Source: Planctomycetota bacterium
GTDB taxonomy: Bacteria; Planctomycetota; Phycisphaerae; Phycisphaerales; SM1A02
Direction: 5' to 3'
Length of the DNA: 64,000 nt
Assembly (NCBI GenBank): GCA_027622195.1
Contig: JAQBZO010000006.1
Coordinates: 40,208 to 104,207, forward strand
Shown here: in pieces, positions 17,625 to 26,285 of the stretch
How the letters are laid out: each line of letters starts with the position of its first letter
How positions within the stretch are numbered: position 1 is the stretch's first letter
Program-made: the position numbers and the translations under genes
The notes under the pieces: model-generated
What the model was told of the DNA's origin: nothing
The model's database searches: none
What the model saw: only the letters and a program-made list of their open reading frames with translations

Positions 17625-18656
17625 TTAGATTTTTCGCGCTCCGGCGGCGCGAGCAGCGGCCACAATGCGCTCGGCGGTTCGCACGCTTGCGAAACCAGTT
17701 TCGGCATCGACCTCTGGAGCGCGACCCATTCGCACGGCGCTGAGGAAGTCTTCGAGTTGAAGTTTCAGAGGTTCTCCATCCTTGACATCAAGCGGTTCGA
17801 CGGCCACGAGGGACATGTAGTCGACTCCTGACAGATCAGCACCACTCGCCAGTTGCGCTCTGACCTCATCGAGCTGGGCGCGGTTTGCGGTCTTGCGCAC
17901 CACCGAACCGGAACGCGCCACGAAGTCGGCACTGATGTACCCATCTTCGCTAATGATGCGTAGTTTTCGCTCGGTCTTGAGCGCGAGACGGCTCGCGGTC
18001 ACATTGGCGACGGGACGGATGCCGTCCGCAGCCGCAGGGAATATGAGTCGTGCGTTGCACACATCTTCCGCATCACCAAGAACGCAGACTGCGTTGGCAT
18101 GGATCTCTTCCGGTTCGCTCCCCATCAACATCATGAGCAAGTCCAGATCGTGAATCATCATGTCAAGCACAACGCCAACATCGACACTGCGAAAAGTCAT
18201 CGGCGAAATGCGGTCCATCTCGATAAAGCGCGGGCGCACCCCCTGCACGGCGCGAACGGCGCGCATGACAGGGTCGTATCGAACCACGTGTCCAACTTGG
18301 AGGACGCAGCCACTCTTCTTCGCCGCATCCGCGATGGCGCGCGCCTCAACAACATCCCCAGCGAGTGGCTTCTCGACAAGGCAGTGCACTCCACGCGCGA
18401 GGGCGGGCTCGCAGATGGCGAGGTGCGTCACCGTTGGAGTGGCGACGGTGAGGCAGTCGATCCCTGCATCCAAGAGTGATTCGATCGTTGCGAATGGTTT
18501 GCCACCCTGCTGTTCACATATGGACTGCGCGCGTGATGAATCGGGATCACACACGCCGACGAACTCGACTCCGTCTGACTGGGCGTAGAGGCGAGAGTGG
18601 TGCTTTCCCATTCGACCAGCTCCAGCGACGGCACATCGAAGCACACGATCAGTCAT
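17625..18656 (-). CDS. Gfo/Idh/MocA family NAD(P)-dependent sugar oxidoreductase
   Basis: The 343-residue product has the family Rossmann motif AVAGAGRMGKHHSRLY at the N-terminus, VATPTVTHLAICEPALARGV, the catalytic lysine motif VEKPLAG, GHVVRYDPVM and MIHDLDLLMMLMG in the C-terminal domain. Length is typical. Members oxidise or reduce hydroxyl groups on sugars, often nucleotide sugars such as UDP-GlcNAc; the GHVxRxxP pattern is seen in such enzymes, but the substrate is not fixed by the sequence. Its ATG overlaps the stop of the RsbW-like gene by four bases. Confidence 0.88.
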   Translation of the reverse strand: MTDRVLRCAVAGAGRMGKHHSRLYAQSDGVEFVGVCDPDSSRAQSICEQQGGKPFATIESLLDAGIDCLTVATPTVTHLAICEPALARGVHCLVEKPLAGDVVEARAIADAAKKSGCVLQVGHVVRYDPVMRAVRAVQGVRPRFIEMDRISPMTFRSVDVGVVLDMMIHDLDLLMMLMGSEPEEIHANAVCVLGDAEDVCNARLIFPAAADGIRPVANVTASRLALKTERKLRIISEDGYISADFVARSGSVVRKTANRAQLDEVRAQLASGADLSGVDYMSLVAVEPLDVKDGEPLKLQLEDFLSAVRMGRAPEVDAETGFASVRTAERIVAAARAAGARKI

Positions 18657-19084
18657 TGAGTCTTTCTCCGCTTCACCATTTCGACACGGTTCCCGAGGTC
18701 ATTGAACGACACTTCATCCATATAGGCGCGCATCAACACGATGCCTCGACCCGAGGGGACATCCAGGTTTTCGGCCATCGTCGGATCTGGGACACACTCG
18801 GGCTCGAATCCACCGCCCTCATCTTCAATCACAAGCCGAATGTCAGCCGTATCGATTGTCCATTCGATGCGAATCGAACTCGCATGATTGCGTTGGTTCC
18901 CATGGACGAACGAGTTCACAAGTGCTTCTTCCACGACAAGGCGCAGTGCGAATTGAGCCTCGGCGTCCCAACCAAACTGCGTCATCGCCGCAACAATCGA
19001 CGCCTGTACCGCATCTATCTCAGTCCGATGTCCATGGATGACTCCACTTCCTCGCACCGGCTCGGCTGGAGTGCCGCTGGACAT
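18653..19084 (-). CDS. RsbW-like anti-sigma factor serine kinase (HATPase_c_2)
   Basis: The 143-residue protein is a small GHKL ATP-binding domain: N box LRLVVEEALVNSFVHGNQ (E, N and H present), G1 box IEDEGGGFEPECVPDP and G2 box SGRGIVLMRAYMDEVSF. Proteins of this size act as anti-sigma factors that also phosphorylate a STAS-domain antagonist. The STAS gene lies nine bases upstream in the same transcript, so the two probably form a partner-switching pair. No cognate sigma factor gene lies in the window. Confidence 0.88.
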   Translation of the reverse strand: MSSGTPAEPVRGSGVIHGHRTEIDAVQASIVAAMTQFGWDAEAQFALRLVVEEALVNSFVHGNQRNHASSIRIEWTIDTADIRLVIEDEGGGFEPECVPDPTMAENLDVPSGRGIVLMRAYMDEVSFNDLGNRVEMVKRRKTQ

Positions 19085-19093
19085 GTCAGGGTT

Positions 19094-19456
19094 TCACTTC
19101 TTGAGCGCGTCGATCGCCTCAGCGATGGTCGCGTCCAGATGGAGGTGCTTGTCCAACTTGGTGATCTTGAACACCGTCATGATGGACTGGTTGATGCAAG
19201 CGAGACGAATGGCACCGCCCTTCGCGCGAGCTGCGTTGTCAACCTTGATGAGCATTCCAAGAGCAGCGGAACTGAGGTGCGACACCGCGTCGAATCCAAT
19301 CACAAGCTTGGGGGATGCATTCCTCACGATCACCTGCTCGAGTTCTTGCCCGATCGCACGAATCTGAATCTCATCGATGAGATCCCGAACGCAGATCTCT
19401 GCTTTCACGATCCCGTCATGGGTCGATACAGAAAGATTCTTTTGCGGCTGTGCCAT
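19094..19456 (-). CDS. STAS-domain anti-anti-sigma factor
   Basis: This encodes 120 residues. ATG 19456 shares one base with the secretin stop codon (TGATG), which supports this start over the preceding TTG. The fold elements are clear: GIVKAEICVRDLIDE, KLVIGFDAVSHLSSAALGML and LACINQSIMTVFKITKL. The serine pair in HLSSAALGML is at the usual phosphorylation site of SpoIIAA/RsbV proteins. It should be the substrate and antagonist partner of the RsbW-like kinase encoded next, linking a signalling switch to the secretin transcript. Confidence 0.88.
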   Translation of the reverse strand: MAQPQKNLSVSTHDGIVKAEICVRDLIDEIQIRAIGQELEQVIVRNASPKLVIGFDAVSHLSSAALGMLIKVDNAARAKGGAIRLACINQSIMTVFKITKLDKHLHLDATIAEAIDALKK

Positions 19457-22400
19457 CAAAATCCACCCAACGCTGCGCCCCCCACCGAATCACCCAAGTT
19501 TGGGAAGAGGTCACGCTCTGCCTCTTGTTGGATGATGATCTCTGGGCGAATCAGCAACAGTCCATTCTTCTCTGCCTTCGAGGAGAGTCTGTTCGTGAAG
19601 AATCGATTGATGAATGGCAACTTGGACAGGACAGGCACTCCGATTTCGAGGTCAAACTCATTGACGCGACGCGTGCCTCCCAGAAGAATTGTGCCCTTGT
19701 CTGGAACTGAGACGCTGGTCCGAATCGCCACGCCCGCAATGACGGGGAGTGTGATGGTGCCTCCGAATTGTCCACCGCCACCTGGCCGACCGTCTCCACC
19801 AGCGCCACCCACAGCACCGGTGACAACCGCTTGGTTCGTCATGCTCACGATTTCATTTTGTCCGAAGACGACATTCATCGTGACATAGCGGCGATCAGAC
19901 GAAATAACTGCCTCGATATCGAGAACGAATCCTTCGTACACCATGCCAATCGTCGGCTGCATCGCTCCCGAACTATCGCCCGTCACCGGAGTCAGGTTCG
20001 AAATGTAAGTCTGACCTTCCGCCACACTGATCCACGACTGTTGTCCATTGAACAGAGTCAATCGTGGAGCCGTGAGCACCGATGTTCGCTGATCTGCTTG
20101 GCTTGCCTGCACGAGAAGATCGACTTGAATGTCATCGAGGTAAGTGAATCCAGAGGTCATCACTGGGTTATTCACAAACGCCTGTCCAAAGTTTCCAACC
20201 GCGGCACCCGCGAGGGTGTTCATGAGTGGCAAACTATTGTTCGTGACGCCGACCGGAGACCATCCGTTGGAAATCTGCCCGTTGGAGTATGCGGTTCCGT
20301 TTGGTCGAACACCCACAGGGTTGTACACACCGAATGGCGTGTACGTGATGTCAGAACTTCCAGGAGTACCTGTTCCGAGTTGTGATCCAGTCGCAGTCGT
20401 ATTGACCCCGTCGGTGGTCTGTCCAAATCCACCGAACACGATCGGATTCTGGAGCTGTCCCGATCCGCTCTGTGATCCTCCTGCGTTATAAGGTCGGAAA
20501 AACTGTGAGAGCGAGAAGTTTGGATCTTGCCCCACTGCATCAGCGTTCATGGCGCTGTTGGTGTTGAAGTACAAATCGAGATCAACGCCGATCTGCTCGA
20601 ACCAATCGGTTTGAACGTTGATGAGTCTCGTCTCGATGTTGATCTGCAGCGACCTCACCTGTCGCAGTTGATCGAGGATGCCCACGATCTGCCGATGCGC
20701 AGCAGGTGTTTGTGTGATGATGAGGTTGCCGTTGAATTCAGAAATGCCGCTTCGTGCGCCGCTGTCTCCATCATCGCCCCAAGTACCTTCGGCTCCGTCC
20801 ATTGAACCGTGATAGGTGTTCACATGGTCACGAATAATCCTGACGAGGTCGTCGATGATTTCCTGTCGATCGCGGCGTTCCACATCGCCGGTGGGATCAC
20901 CGAAGATGCCGCCACCACCACCGCCGCCACCACCGCCGCCCATTCCGCCACCACCGCCACCGCCACCGCCGCCGAATCCGCCGCCACCGCCGCCACCACC
21001 CTGACCGCCGCCACCGCCACCTTGACCGCCGCCTTGTCCTTGCTGGATCGATTGATTCAGGTTGAAGTCTGGCGCATCAGTGAACATCGGGATTTCAAAA
21101 ATGAGATCGCGAATGTCGTAGACCTCGGTGGCAACCACTTGCTGCAATCCTTGACGACTCGAGACGCGAACGACTCCGTCAACGACTGAGAATCGTGGAG
21201 ACTCATCCCCTTCAACTTGCGAAAGCACTAGGTTCAGCGCCTTGTTCAGCGGCATATTGGCGAGGTCGATCTCGTCAGGCAACTCGGAATCCTTTTTAAT
21301 CGAAAGGTCGGTCTGCAAGTGATTCCAGTCGATTGAGAATTGGACTGGAGCACCCGCGCCGCCGGCTACTCCGCGCAGAAATGTCACTGCGTCTTGCAGC
21401 GTTGTCTTTTCTGGAAGGACTGCATCGGCAGGCGTTCTCGTCGTGGTCAGCATGCTGAGAACGCGCATATTCTCTGGAGTTTCGGTGTATCCATCCGCAC
21501 CAATGCGTCGTGCTGCAATTTGATCAAAGTTTTCTGGATAGGTCACCAACGCGTTGTTCGATCGAGGACCTGGGCCAACCAGATTCACGCGTGGCACAAG
21601 GAAGGCTTGTTCTGCTTCGAGATCGAGCGTCTGAAAAGCGAACTGCCTCTGTCGCAGCGTGTCGGAGAATTGGCGAAGTTGCCAAGTCTGTTGGATCGCG
21701 TCTCTCAATGCGAGCGCAGTAATACTGTTCGGATCGAGCGCGAGTGTTTCGTCGAGCACCTGGAGCGCCTTGTCATACTCCTGCTGCGCTTGAAGTTCAC
21801 GCACCTTGATGATGTTGTTCTCAATCATCTCGGTGCGCCGTGAATTTTCAGCGGTCATTTGCGCGCTTGCTGCAATCTTGGCTTCGGAGTTTGCACTTGC
21901 AGCGGCGGAGATTTCAGCCTGAACCCGCGCCGCATCAATGTTGGCGCGCAACTGCGAAAGAATGGTCTGCGTCGACTTGTATTCGGCAGAGGAGAGTGAT
22001 CCCCTCGCACGATCGAGCTCGACCAGGGCGCGGCTCACTGATTGATCAGCCTTGGCGAAGTTGCCCGCCTTGAACTGAGTCTGAGCCCGAACTTGCAAAT
22101 CAGCAATCCGAGCGGTTGCCTGAGAAGCCGCAAGGTTCGTTGTTGTGATGACTTCTTCGATGTTGCTGCCTTGGTTGAGTGCCTTGTTACAGATGTCGCG
22201 CTGCTCGATCGCTTCGCGGTCGCCGGGCACATCGACGAGGATGGCGTTCCACTTCTCGATCGCCTTCTCCCACTGGCGCTGCGTCATCAAATTTCGAGCG
22301 TCGGATCGCAACTCGTCAATGATCATCGAACTGATTGGCTTCGAGCCACTCGCAGGAGCGACATCCGCCCCCTCAGGAGGCGCGTTCTGGGCCAAGACCG

Positions 22401-22482
22401 TGGGCGCGCCAAGCAGGAGGGAAGCCGCCGTCAAAGCGGGAATCATGAATGGCGACCGAACAAGGACTAAGAGATTCGACAT
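19456..22482 (-). CDS. Secretin-family outer membrane protein (GspD/PilQ-like) with N-terminal repeats
   Basis: The start ATG 22482 follows GGAG by seven bases and gives 1008 residues with an export signal (MIPALTAASLLLGAPTVLAQ region). Residues ~50-260 are helical repeat/TPR-like. Then follow a secretin N domain (LPDEIDLANMPLNKALNLVL), a glycine-rich hinge at ~480-527, an N-domain with HRQIVGILDQLRQVRSLQINIETRLINVQ, and the C-terminal secretin core (TAPRLTLFNGQQSWISVAEGQ, VPDKGTILLGGTRRVNEF, VPVLSKLPFINRFF). It forms a multimeric outer membrane channel for protein secretion, pili or DNA uptake; no other secretion genes are nearby. It heads the operon with STAS and RsbW-like genes. Confidence 0.9.
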   Translation of the reverse strand: MSNLLVLVRSPFMIPALTAASLLLGAPTVLAQNAPPEGADVAPASGSKPISSMIIDELRSDARNLMTQRQWEKAIEKWNAILVDVPGDREAIEQRDICNKALNQGSNIEEVITTTNLAASQATARIADLQVRAQTQFKAGNFAKADQSVSRALVELDRARGSLSSAEYKSTQTILSQLRANIDAARVQAEISAAASANSEAKIAASAQMTAENSRRTEMIENNIIKVRELQAQQEYDKALQVLDETLALDPNSITALALRDAIQQTWQLRQFSDTLRQRQFAFQTLDLEAEQAFLVPRVNLVGPGPRSNNALVTYPENFDQIAARRIGADGYTETPENMRVLSMLTTTRTPADAVLPEKTTLQDAVTFLRGVAGGAGAPVQFSIDWNHLQTDLSIKKDSELPDEIDLANMPLNKALNLVLSQVEGDESPRFSVVDGVVRVSSRQGLQQVVATEVYDIRDLIFEIPMFTDAPDFNLNQSIQQGQGGGQGGGGGGQGGGGGGGGFGGGGGGGGGGMGGGGGGGGGGGIFGDPTGDVERRDRQEIIDDLVRIIRDHVNTYHGSMDGAEGTWGDDGDSGARSGISEFNGNLIITQTPAAHRQIVGILDQLRQVRSLQINIETRLINVQTDWFEQIGVDLDLYFNTNSAMNADAVGQDPNFSLSQFFRPYNAGGSQSGSGQLQNPIVFGGFGQTTDGVNTTATGSQLGTGTPGSSDITYTPFGVYNPVGVRPNGTAYSNGQISNGWSPVGVTNNSLPLMNTLAGAAVGNFGQAFVNNPVMTSGFTYLDDIQVDLLVQASQADQRTSVLTAPRLTLFNGQQSWISVAEGQTYISNLTPVTGDSSGAMQPTIGMVYEGFVLDIEAVISSDRRYVTMNVVFGQNEIVSMTNQAVVTGAVGGAGGDGRPGGGGQFGGTITLPVIAGVAIRTSVSVPDKGTILLGGTRRVNEFDLEIGVPVLSKLPFINRFFTNRLSSKAEKNGLLLIRPEIIIQQEAERDLFPNLGDSVGGAALGGF
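20904..21043 (-). repeat. Glycine-rich low-complexity tract in the secretin gene
   Basis: About 140 bases of near-repeated GGC/GGT codons encode almost uninterrupted glycine with scattered Q, F and M. It lies between two ordered secretin domains and is probably a flexible hinge. On the plus strand the tract is a cca/ccg run that creates spurious proline-rich frames. Confidence 0.9.
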
Positions 22483-22638
22483 CTGGAACTCCGTGGGGGG
22501 GGTCTGACCGAACTGGTCGAGTTCTGCGGACTGGACAATTGGATGTGCAACCGTAGCAGGTCGAGACAGACTAGTCGGGCGAGAATCAATCCGCAACAAG
22601 AAGGGACTCGGCGCGAATTTGCGGTAGAATCGACGCTC
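22483..22638. promoter_or_regulatory. Divergent intergenic region between the secretin gene and carA
   Basis: This 156-base gap separates the two divergent starts and should hold promoters for both. It contains a run of seven G at 22495-22501 and, nine bases before the carA ATG, the hexamer TAGAAT (22625-22630), a possible -10 box implying a very short leader. No riboswitch-like or attenuator structure was recognised. Confidence 0.4.
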
Positions 22639-23874
22639 ATGCGAAGCTTGGAATCGGTCCCTGCCACCCTCGTTTTGTCGGACGGAACGGTTTTGAAGGG
22701 GTCTTCATTCGGTGCGACTGGTCAGAGCGCCGTTCGAACAGGCGAAGTGGTTTTCAATACGGCGATGTGCGGGTACCAGGAGGCGCTCACCGATCCGAGT
22801 TATCGGGGGCAAATCTTGGTGCTGACTTCGACCCAGATCGGAAACTACGGCGTTGCCGAGGAAGACATTGAATCCGCGGTTCCGACGGTGGCCGGCTTCG
22901 TCGTGAAAGAAGTCTGTCGTCGATACTCAAATTATCGGGCGTTTGATTCGCTCTCTTCGTGGCTCAAGAAGCACGGAGTTGTTGCGCTGGAGGGAGTCGA
23001 CACACGAGCCATCGTTCGGCAACTTCGGTTGAACGGGTCTGAAAATGGTGTCATTTGTGCCGATCCTTCTCGAACTAGTGGCGAACTTCTGAATCTTTTA
23101 CAAAATGCGCCGTCGATGTCTGGACTCAATCTGGCGTCCCAAGTGAGTCCCACCGAGTGTGGGACTTCGACCGAGGATCTTGGTGAGTGGACGCCGCGGG
23201 ACGGATCGACCCTTCGAGTCGCAAAGCGCCGTCTTCGCATTGTGGCCATCGACTGCGGGGCGAAGCGGAACATCTATAGAAACCTCGCCTCGCGAAACTG
23301 CGAGGTCGTGTTCGTGCCCGTCGATGCCACGGCGAAACAGATTCGTGATCTTCGACCCGATGGACTTTTTGTTTCGAACGGACCTGGAGACCCCGCTGCG
23401 GTGACATCGGCGATCGCGACGCTTCGCGAACTCGTCCACGAGTTGCCCACATTTGGCATATGCCTTGGACACCAACTCCTCGCGCTCGCGCTTGGGGCGA
23501 AGACTTGGAAGTTGAAGTTTGGTCACCGAGGCAGCAATCAACCCGTGCGCAATGTGGTCACAGGCCAAGTGGAGATCACCAGTCAGAACCACGGATTCTG
23601 TGTTGATCCTGAGTCACTGGAGGCAGTCGGTGGCGAAGTCACGCATGTGCATCTGAACGATGGCACTTGTGCTGGATTTCGTCTGATCAATCGACCTGTA
23701 TTCAGTGTGCAGTATCACCCCGAGGCATCACCGGGACCGCATGACTCTGATTACCTCTTCGACTGTTTCGTCGCGATGATCGAATCTGGTGTGCCTCTCG
23801 ACGATGCGACGATGATCGCGTGTCAGAGTCATCCAGCCGCGCTCGCTTCGGCAGCTGGTGCCGAACTGCGGTGA
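22639..23874 (+). CDS. carA: Carbamoyl-phosphate synthase small (glutaminase) subunit
   Basis: CarA releases ammonia from glutamine for carbamoyl phosphate made by CarB (encoded at 50758-54306), feeding pyrimidine and arginine synthesis. ATG 22639 (MRSLESVPATLVLSDGTVLKG) gives 411 residues; the open frame further upstream lies in the divergent promoter region. Motifs: N-terminal domain GEVVFNTAMCGYQE and DPSYRGQI, glutamine amidotransferase nucleophile Cys275 in FGICLGHQL, NQPV...SQNHGF, and His360/Glu362 in YHPEASPGPHDS. The stop overlaps the priA start by four bases (GTGA). Confidence 0.96.
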   Translation: MRSLESVPATLVLSDGTVLKGSSFGATGQSAVRTGEVVFNTAMCGYQEALTDPSYRGQILVLTSTQIGNYGVAEEDIESAVPTVAGFVVKEVCRRYSNYRAFDSLSSWLKKHGVVALEGVDTRAIVRQLRLNGSENGVICADPSRTSGELLNLLQNAPSMSGLNLASQVSPTECGTSTEDLGEWTPRDGSTLRVAKRRLRIVAIDCGAKRNIYRNLASRNCEVVFVPVDATAKQIRDLRPDGLFVSNGPGDPAAVTSAIATLRELVHELPTFGICLGHQLLALALGAKTWKLKFGHRGSNQPVRNVVTGQVEITSQNHGFCVDPESLEAVGGEVTHVHLNDGTCAGFRLINRPVFSVQYHPEASPGPHDSDYLFDCFVAMIESGVPLDDATMIACQSHPAALASAAGAELR

Positions 23875-26201
23875 GTCTGTTCACACAGTTCAGCGCGCCT
23901 GCGATTGATTCGCGCTCGAGATTGGCACGCGTTGTTCCAGAGCAGGCGCTCGATCGGTATCCCGAGGGGCTCACGTATGTCTTGCCAGAGGGAATCAACG
24001 TCGACGTTGGCGACCGCGTGTTGTGTCCGCTCGGTCATCAACGCAAACCCATCGCGGGTTGGGTGATTCGAACAGGCGGCATTGAACTTCTCGATGGAAT
24101 GGCACCCGATCGAATCAAGCCCATCGCCTCGGTCGATCCCGCAAACATTCGTCTTCCACGCCAACTCATCACGCTCGGTGAGTGGATCGCCGCCTACTAC
24201 TGTTGCCCGCTCGGCATCACGATGGAGTCAATGCTTCCAGCCGCTGTGCGAAAGGGAATTGGTCGTACCAGTATTCGCATGCTCGAGTGGACCGATCGAG
24301 GTGCCGCACTTCCAAAGGATTTGCACTCGAAGCAGCGCGCGGTCATCGCGGCCATGCAGTTGCGTCCACTCGACGATGGACCGATCGCGATCGATGAACT
24401 GCGCACACTCGCCGGCGTCGCCACCGCTGCACCAATCGACGCGCTCGTTCGTCGTGGCATTCTTGCCGAATCATCTCATTCGACCGTTCAGGCGAAATGG
24501 AATGCGTCTGCACTTCCTGGAAGCAAAGTTGAAGTCACTCCCACCGCTGCACAACAGACGATTGTGAATGAGATTGGATCGACTCTGGGAAAGGGATTCT
24601 CGCAGCACTTGCTCTTTGGAGTCACAGGAAGCGGAAAAACCGAGGTGTATCTGCAACTCATTCGGCAACTGCTTGCACAAGGAAAGACCACACTTGTGCT
24701 CGTGCCCGAGATCGCGCTCACTCCACAAACATCGGGGCGACTCCTTGCCCGATTGCCCGGACACATAGTCTCCATTCTTCATTCTGGGTTGACGCAGTCT
24801 CAGCGGCATGAGCAATGGTTGATTGCTGCAACGGCGGGCCCCAAGGTTGTCATCGGAGCGAGAAGTGCTGTTTTTGCCCCTGTTCCTGACCAAGAACTCG
24901 GTCTCATCATCGTCGATGAGGAGCACGACACGAGTTACAAACAAGACCAAGCTCCCCGCTATCACGGACGCGATACTGCGATTCGACGTGCGCAGTTGGC
25001 GGGCTGTCCGATCGTGCTCGGGAGCGCGACTCCAAGTCTTGAGAGTTGGCACAACGCGACGATCCGCAAGACATCACAACTCCATCGCCTCGAACAACGC
25101 GCGCCTGGACTTTCCACTCCCACGATTCGCATCGTTGATTTTCGCGAGGAGCAAAAACAGTGGCGCGATAAGCGAATCCACTTGATTGGACCTCGCCTCG
25201 AAGTCGCGATTCGAGAAACACTCGCGCGTGGGGCGCAAGTCATCGTGCTTCTGAATCGTCGTGGATACGCCAACTGGATCGCATGCGCGAGTAATGCATG
25301 CACGTGGACCGCGCGGTGCGACCGATGCGATGCGGGACTCATTGTCCATCGCTCATCGCCGACATCGTCGTCGAAGTCGTTCGTCCGTTGCCACCACTGT
25401 TTACAAGAACAACGTTTGCCATCCTCGTGCCCCGATTGCAAGGGTCGTATCTCAGTCTTCGGACTGGGCACGCAGCGCGTCGAAGATGAACTCTCGCGCC
25501 TTTTCCCTTCGCTCATTTCAGGATCCACCATGCTGCGCGTGGACTCAGACACGATGGATTCGGCGAGTCACTTTCACGACGCGTTCGGACGATTCGCTGA
25601 TGGATCGTGTCGAGTACTCCTCGGCACTCAAATGATCGCGAAAGGACTCGACTTTCCTGGAGTCGGACTCGTGGGCGTCATCAGCGCAGATACCGCTTTG
25701 AATCTTCCTGACTTTCGCGCATCCGAACGAACATTTCAACTGGTCAGCCAAGTGGCAGGACGGTGCGGCCGCGGTGAAAGCGGAGCACTCGCCGTCATTC
25801 AGACATTTGCCCCAGACGCCGAAGCGATTCAACTCGCCGCCGCGCAAAACTATCCCGCCTTTGCGACCTCAGAACTTGCGCTTCGAGAACGATTCCAATT
25901 GCCGCCCGCGTGGCGCATGGCTCGGATTGTGGTCCGCCATCAACGCGAAGATGAATCAAAGCGAGATGCTGACTCGCTCGCTTCGGCAATGCGTGGATTG
26001 GCGGAATCGTCATCCGCTCGAATCTTGGGGGGAAGTCCCTGTCCAATCACTCGGATCAATGAGCAATACCGCCACCAAGTCGAGATATTTGCGCCCACTC
26101 CGGTCGCACTCTCTGCGCTCATCACGGCGGCACGACGTGCAGGCCTCTTCAAACTTGGTGAACGGATGGCGGTGGATGTCGACCCCGTCGCGTTGCTCTA
26201 A
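23871..26201 (+). CDS. priA: Primosomal replication restart helicase PriA
   Basis: PriA recognises stalled forks and reloads the replicative helicase. GTG 23871 overlaps the carA stop by four bases and gives 776 residues starting MSLFTQFSAPAID, close to the usual family N-terminus; an earlier GTG at 23820 would add unrelated residues. Visible: Walker A FGVTGSGKTEVYL, helicase motif II DEEHDTSYKQDQAPRYHGRD, GSATPSLESW, paired zinc-binding cysteines (CASNACTWTARCDRC and CHHC...CPDC), and helicase motifs LGTQMIAKGLDFPGV and QVAGRCGRG. All catalytic elements appear intact. Confidence 0.95.
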   Translation: MSLFTQFSAPAIDSRSRLARVVPEQALDRYPEGLTYVLPEGINVDVGDRVLCPLGHQRKPIAGWVIRTGGIELLDGMAPDRIKPIASVDPANIRLPRQLITLGEWIAAYYCCPLGITMESMLPAAVRKGIGRTSIRMLEWTDRGAALPKDLHSKQRAVIAAMQLRPLDDGPIAIDELRTLAGVATAAPIDALVRRGILAESSHSTVQAKWNASALPGSKVEVTPTAAQQTIVNEIGSTLGKGFSQHLLFGVTGSGKTEVYLQLIRQLLAQGKTTLVLVPEIALTPQTSGRLLARLPGHIVSILHSGLTQSQRHEQWLIAATAGPKVVIGARSAVFAPVPDQELGLIIVDEEHDTSYKQDQAPRYHGRDTAIRRAQLAGCPIVLGSATPSLESWHNATIRKTSQLHRLEQRAPGLSTPTIRIVDFREEQKQWRDKRIHLIGPRLEVAIRETLARGAQVIVLLNRRGYANWIACASNACTWTARCDRCDAGLIVHRSSPTSSSKSFVRCHHCLQEQRLPSSCPDCKGRISVFGLGTQRVEDELSRLFPSLISGSTMLRVDSDTMDSASHFHDAFGRFADGSCRVLLGTQMIAKGLDFPGVGLVGVISADTALNLPDFRASERTFQLVSQVAGRCGRGESGALAVIQTFAPDAEAIQLAAAQNYPAFATSELALRERFQLPPAWRMARIVVRHQREDESKRDADSLASAMRGLAESSSARILGGSPCPITRINEQYRHQVEIFAPTPVALSALITAARRAGLFKLGERMAVDVDPVALL

Positions 26202-26242
26202 CGATTCGCCGACTGCCACGCGCAAAATTGCCGCATTTCTCT

Positions 26243-26248
26243 TAGAAT
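26243..26248 (+). promoter_or_regulatory. Possible -10 box TAGAAT before sucA
   Basis: TAGAAT lies 37 bases before the GTG start at 26286, within the 84-base gap after priA. No clear -35 element is visible. The placement is sensible for a sucAB promoter but evidence is only the hexamer and its recurrence before other genes. Confidence 0.3.
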
Positions 26249-26285
26249 CCGACCCTTGGCACGCCTTCGTGCTGGAGTCTTCTTC

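Noticed and set aside
20816..21189. Proline-rich and alanine/threonine-rich frames on the plus strand
   Set aside because: They lie opposite the polyglycine tract of the secretin gene and result from its codon repetition; no start signal or family match.
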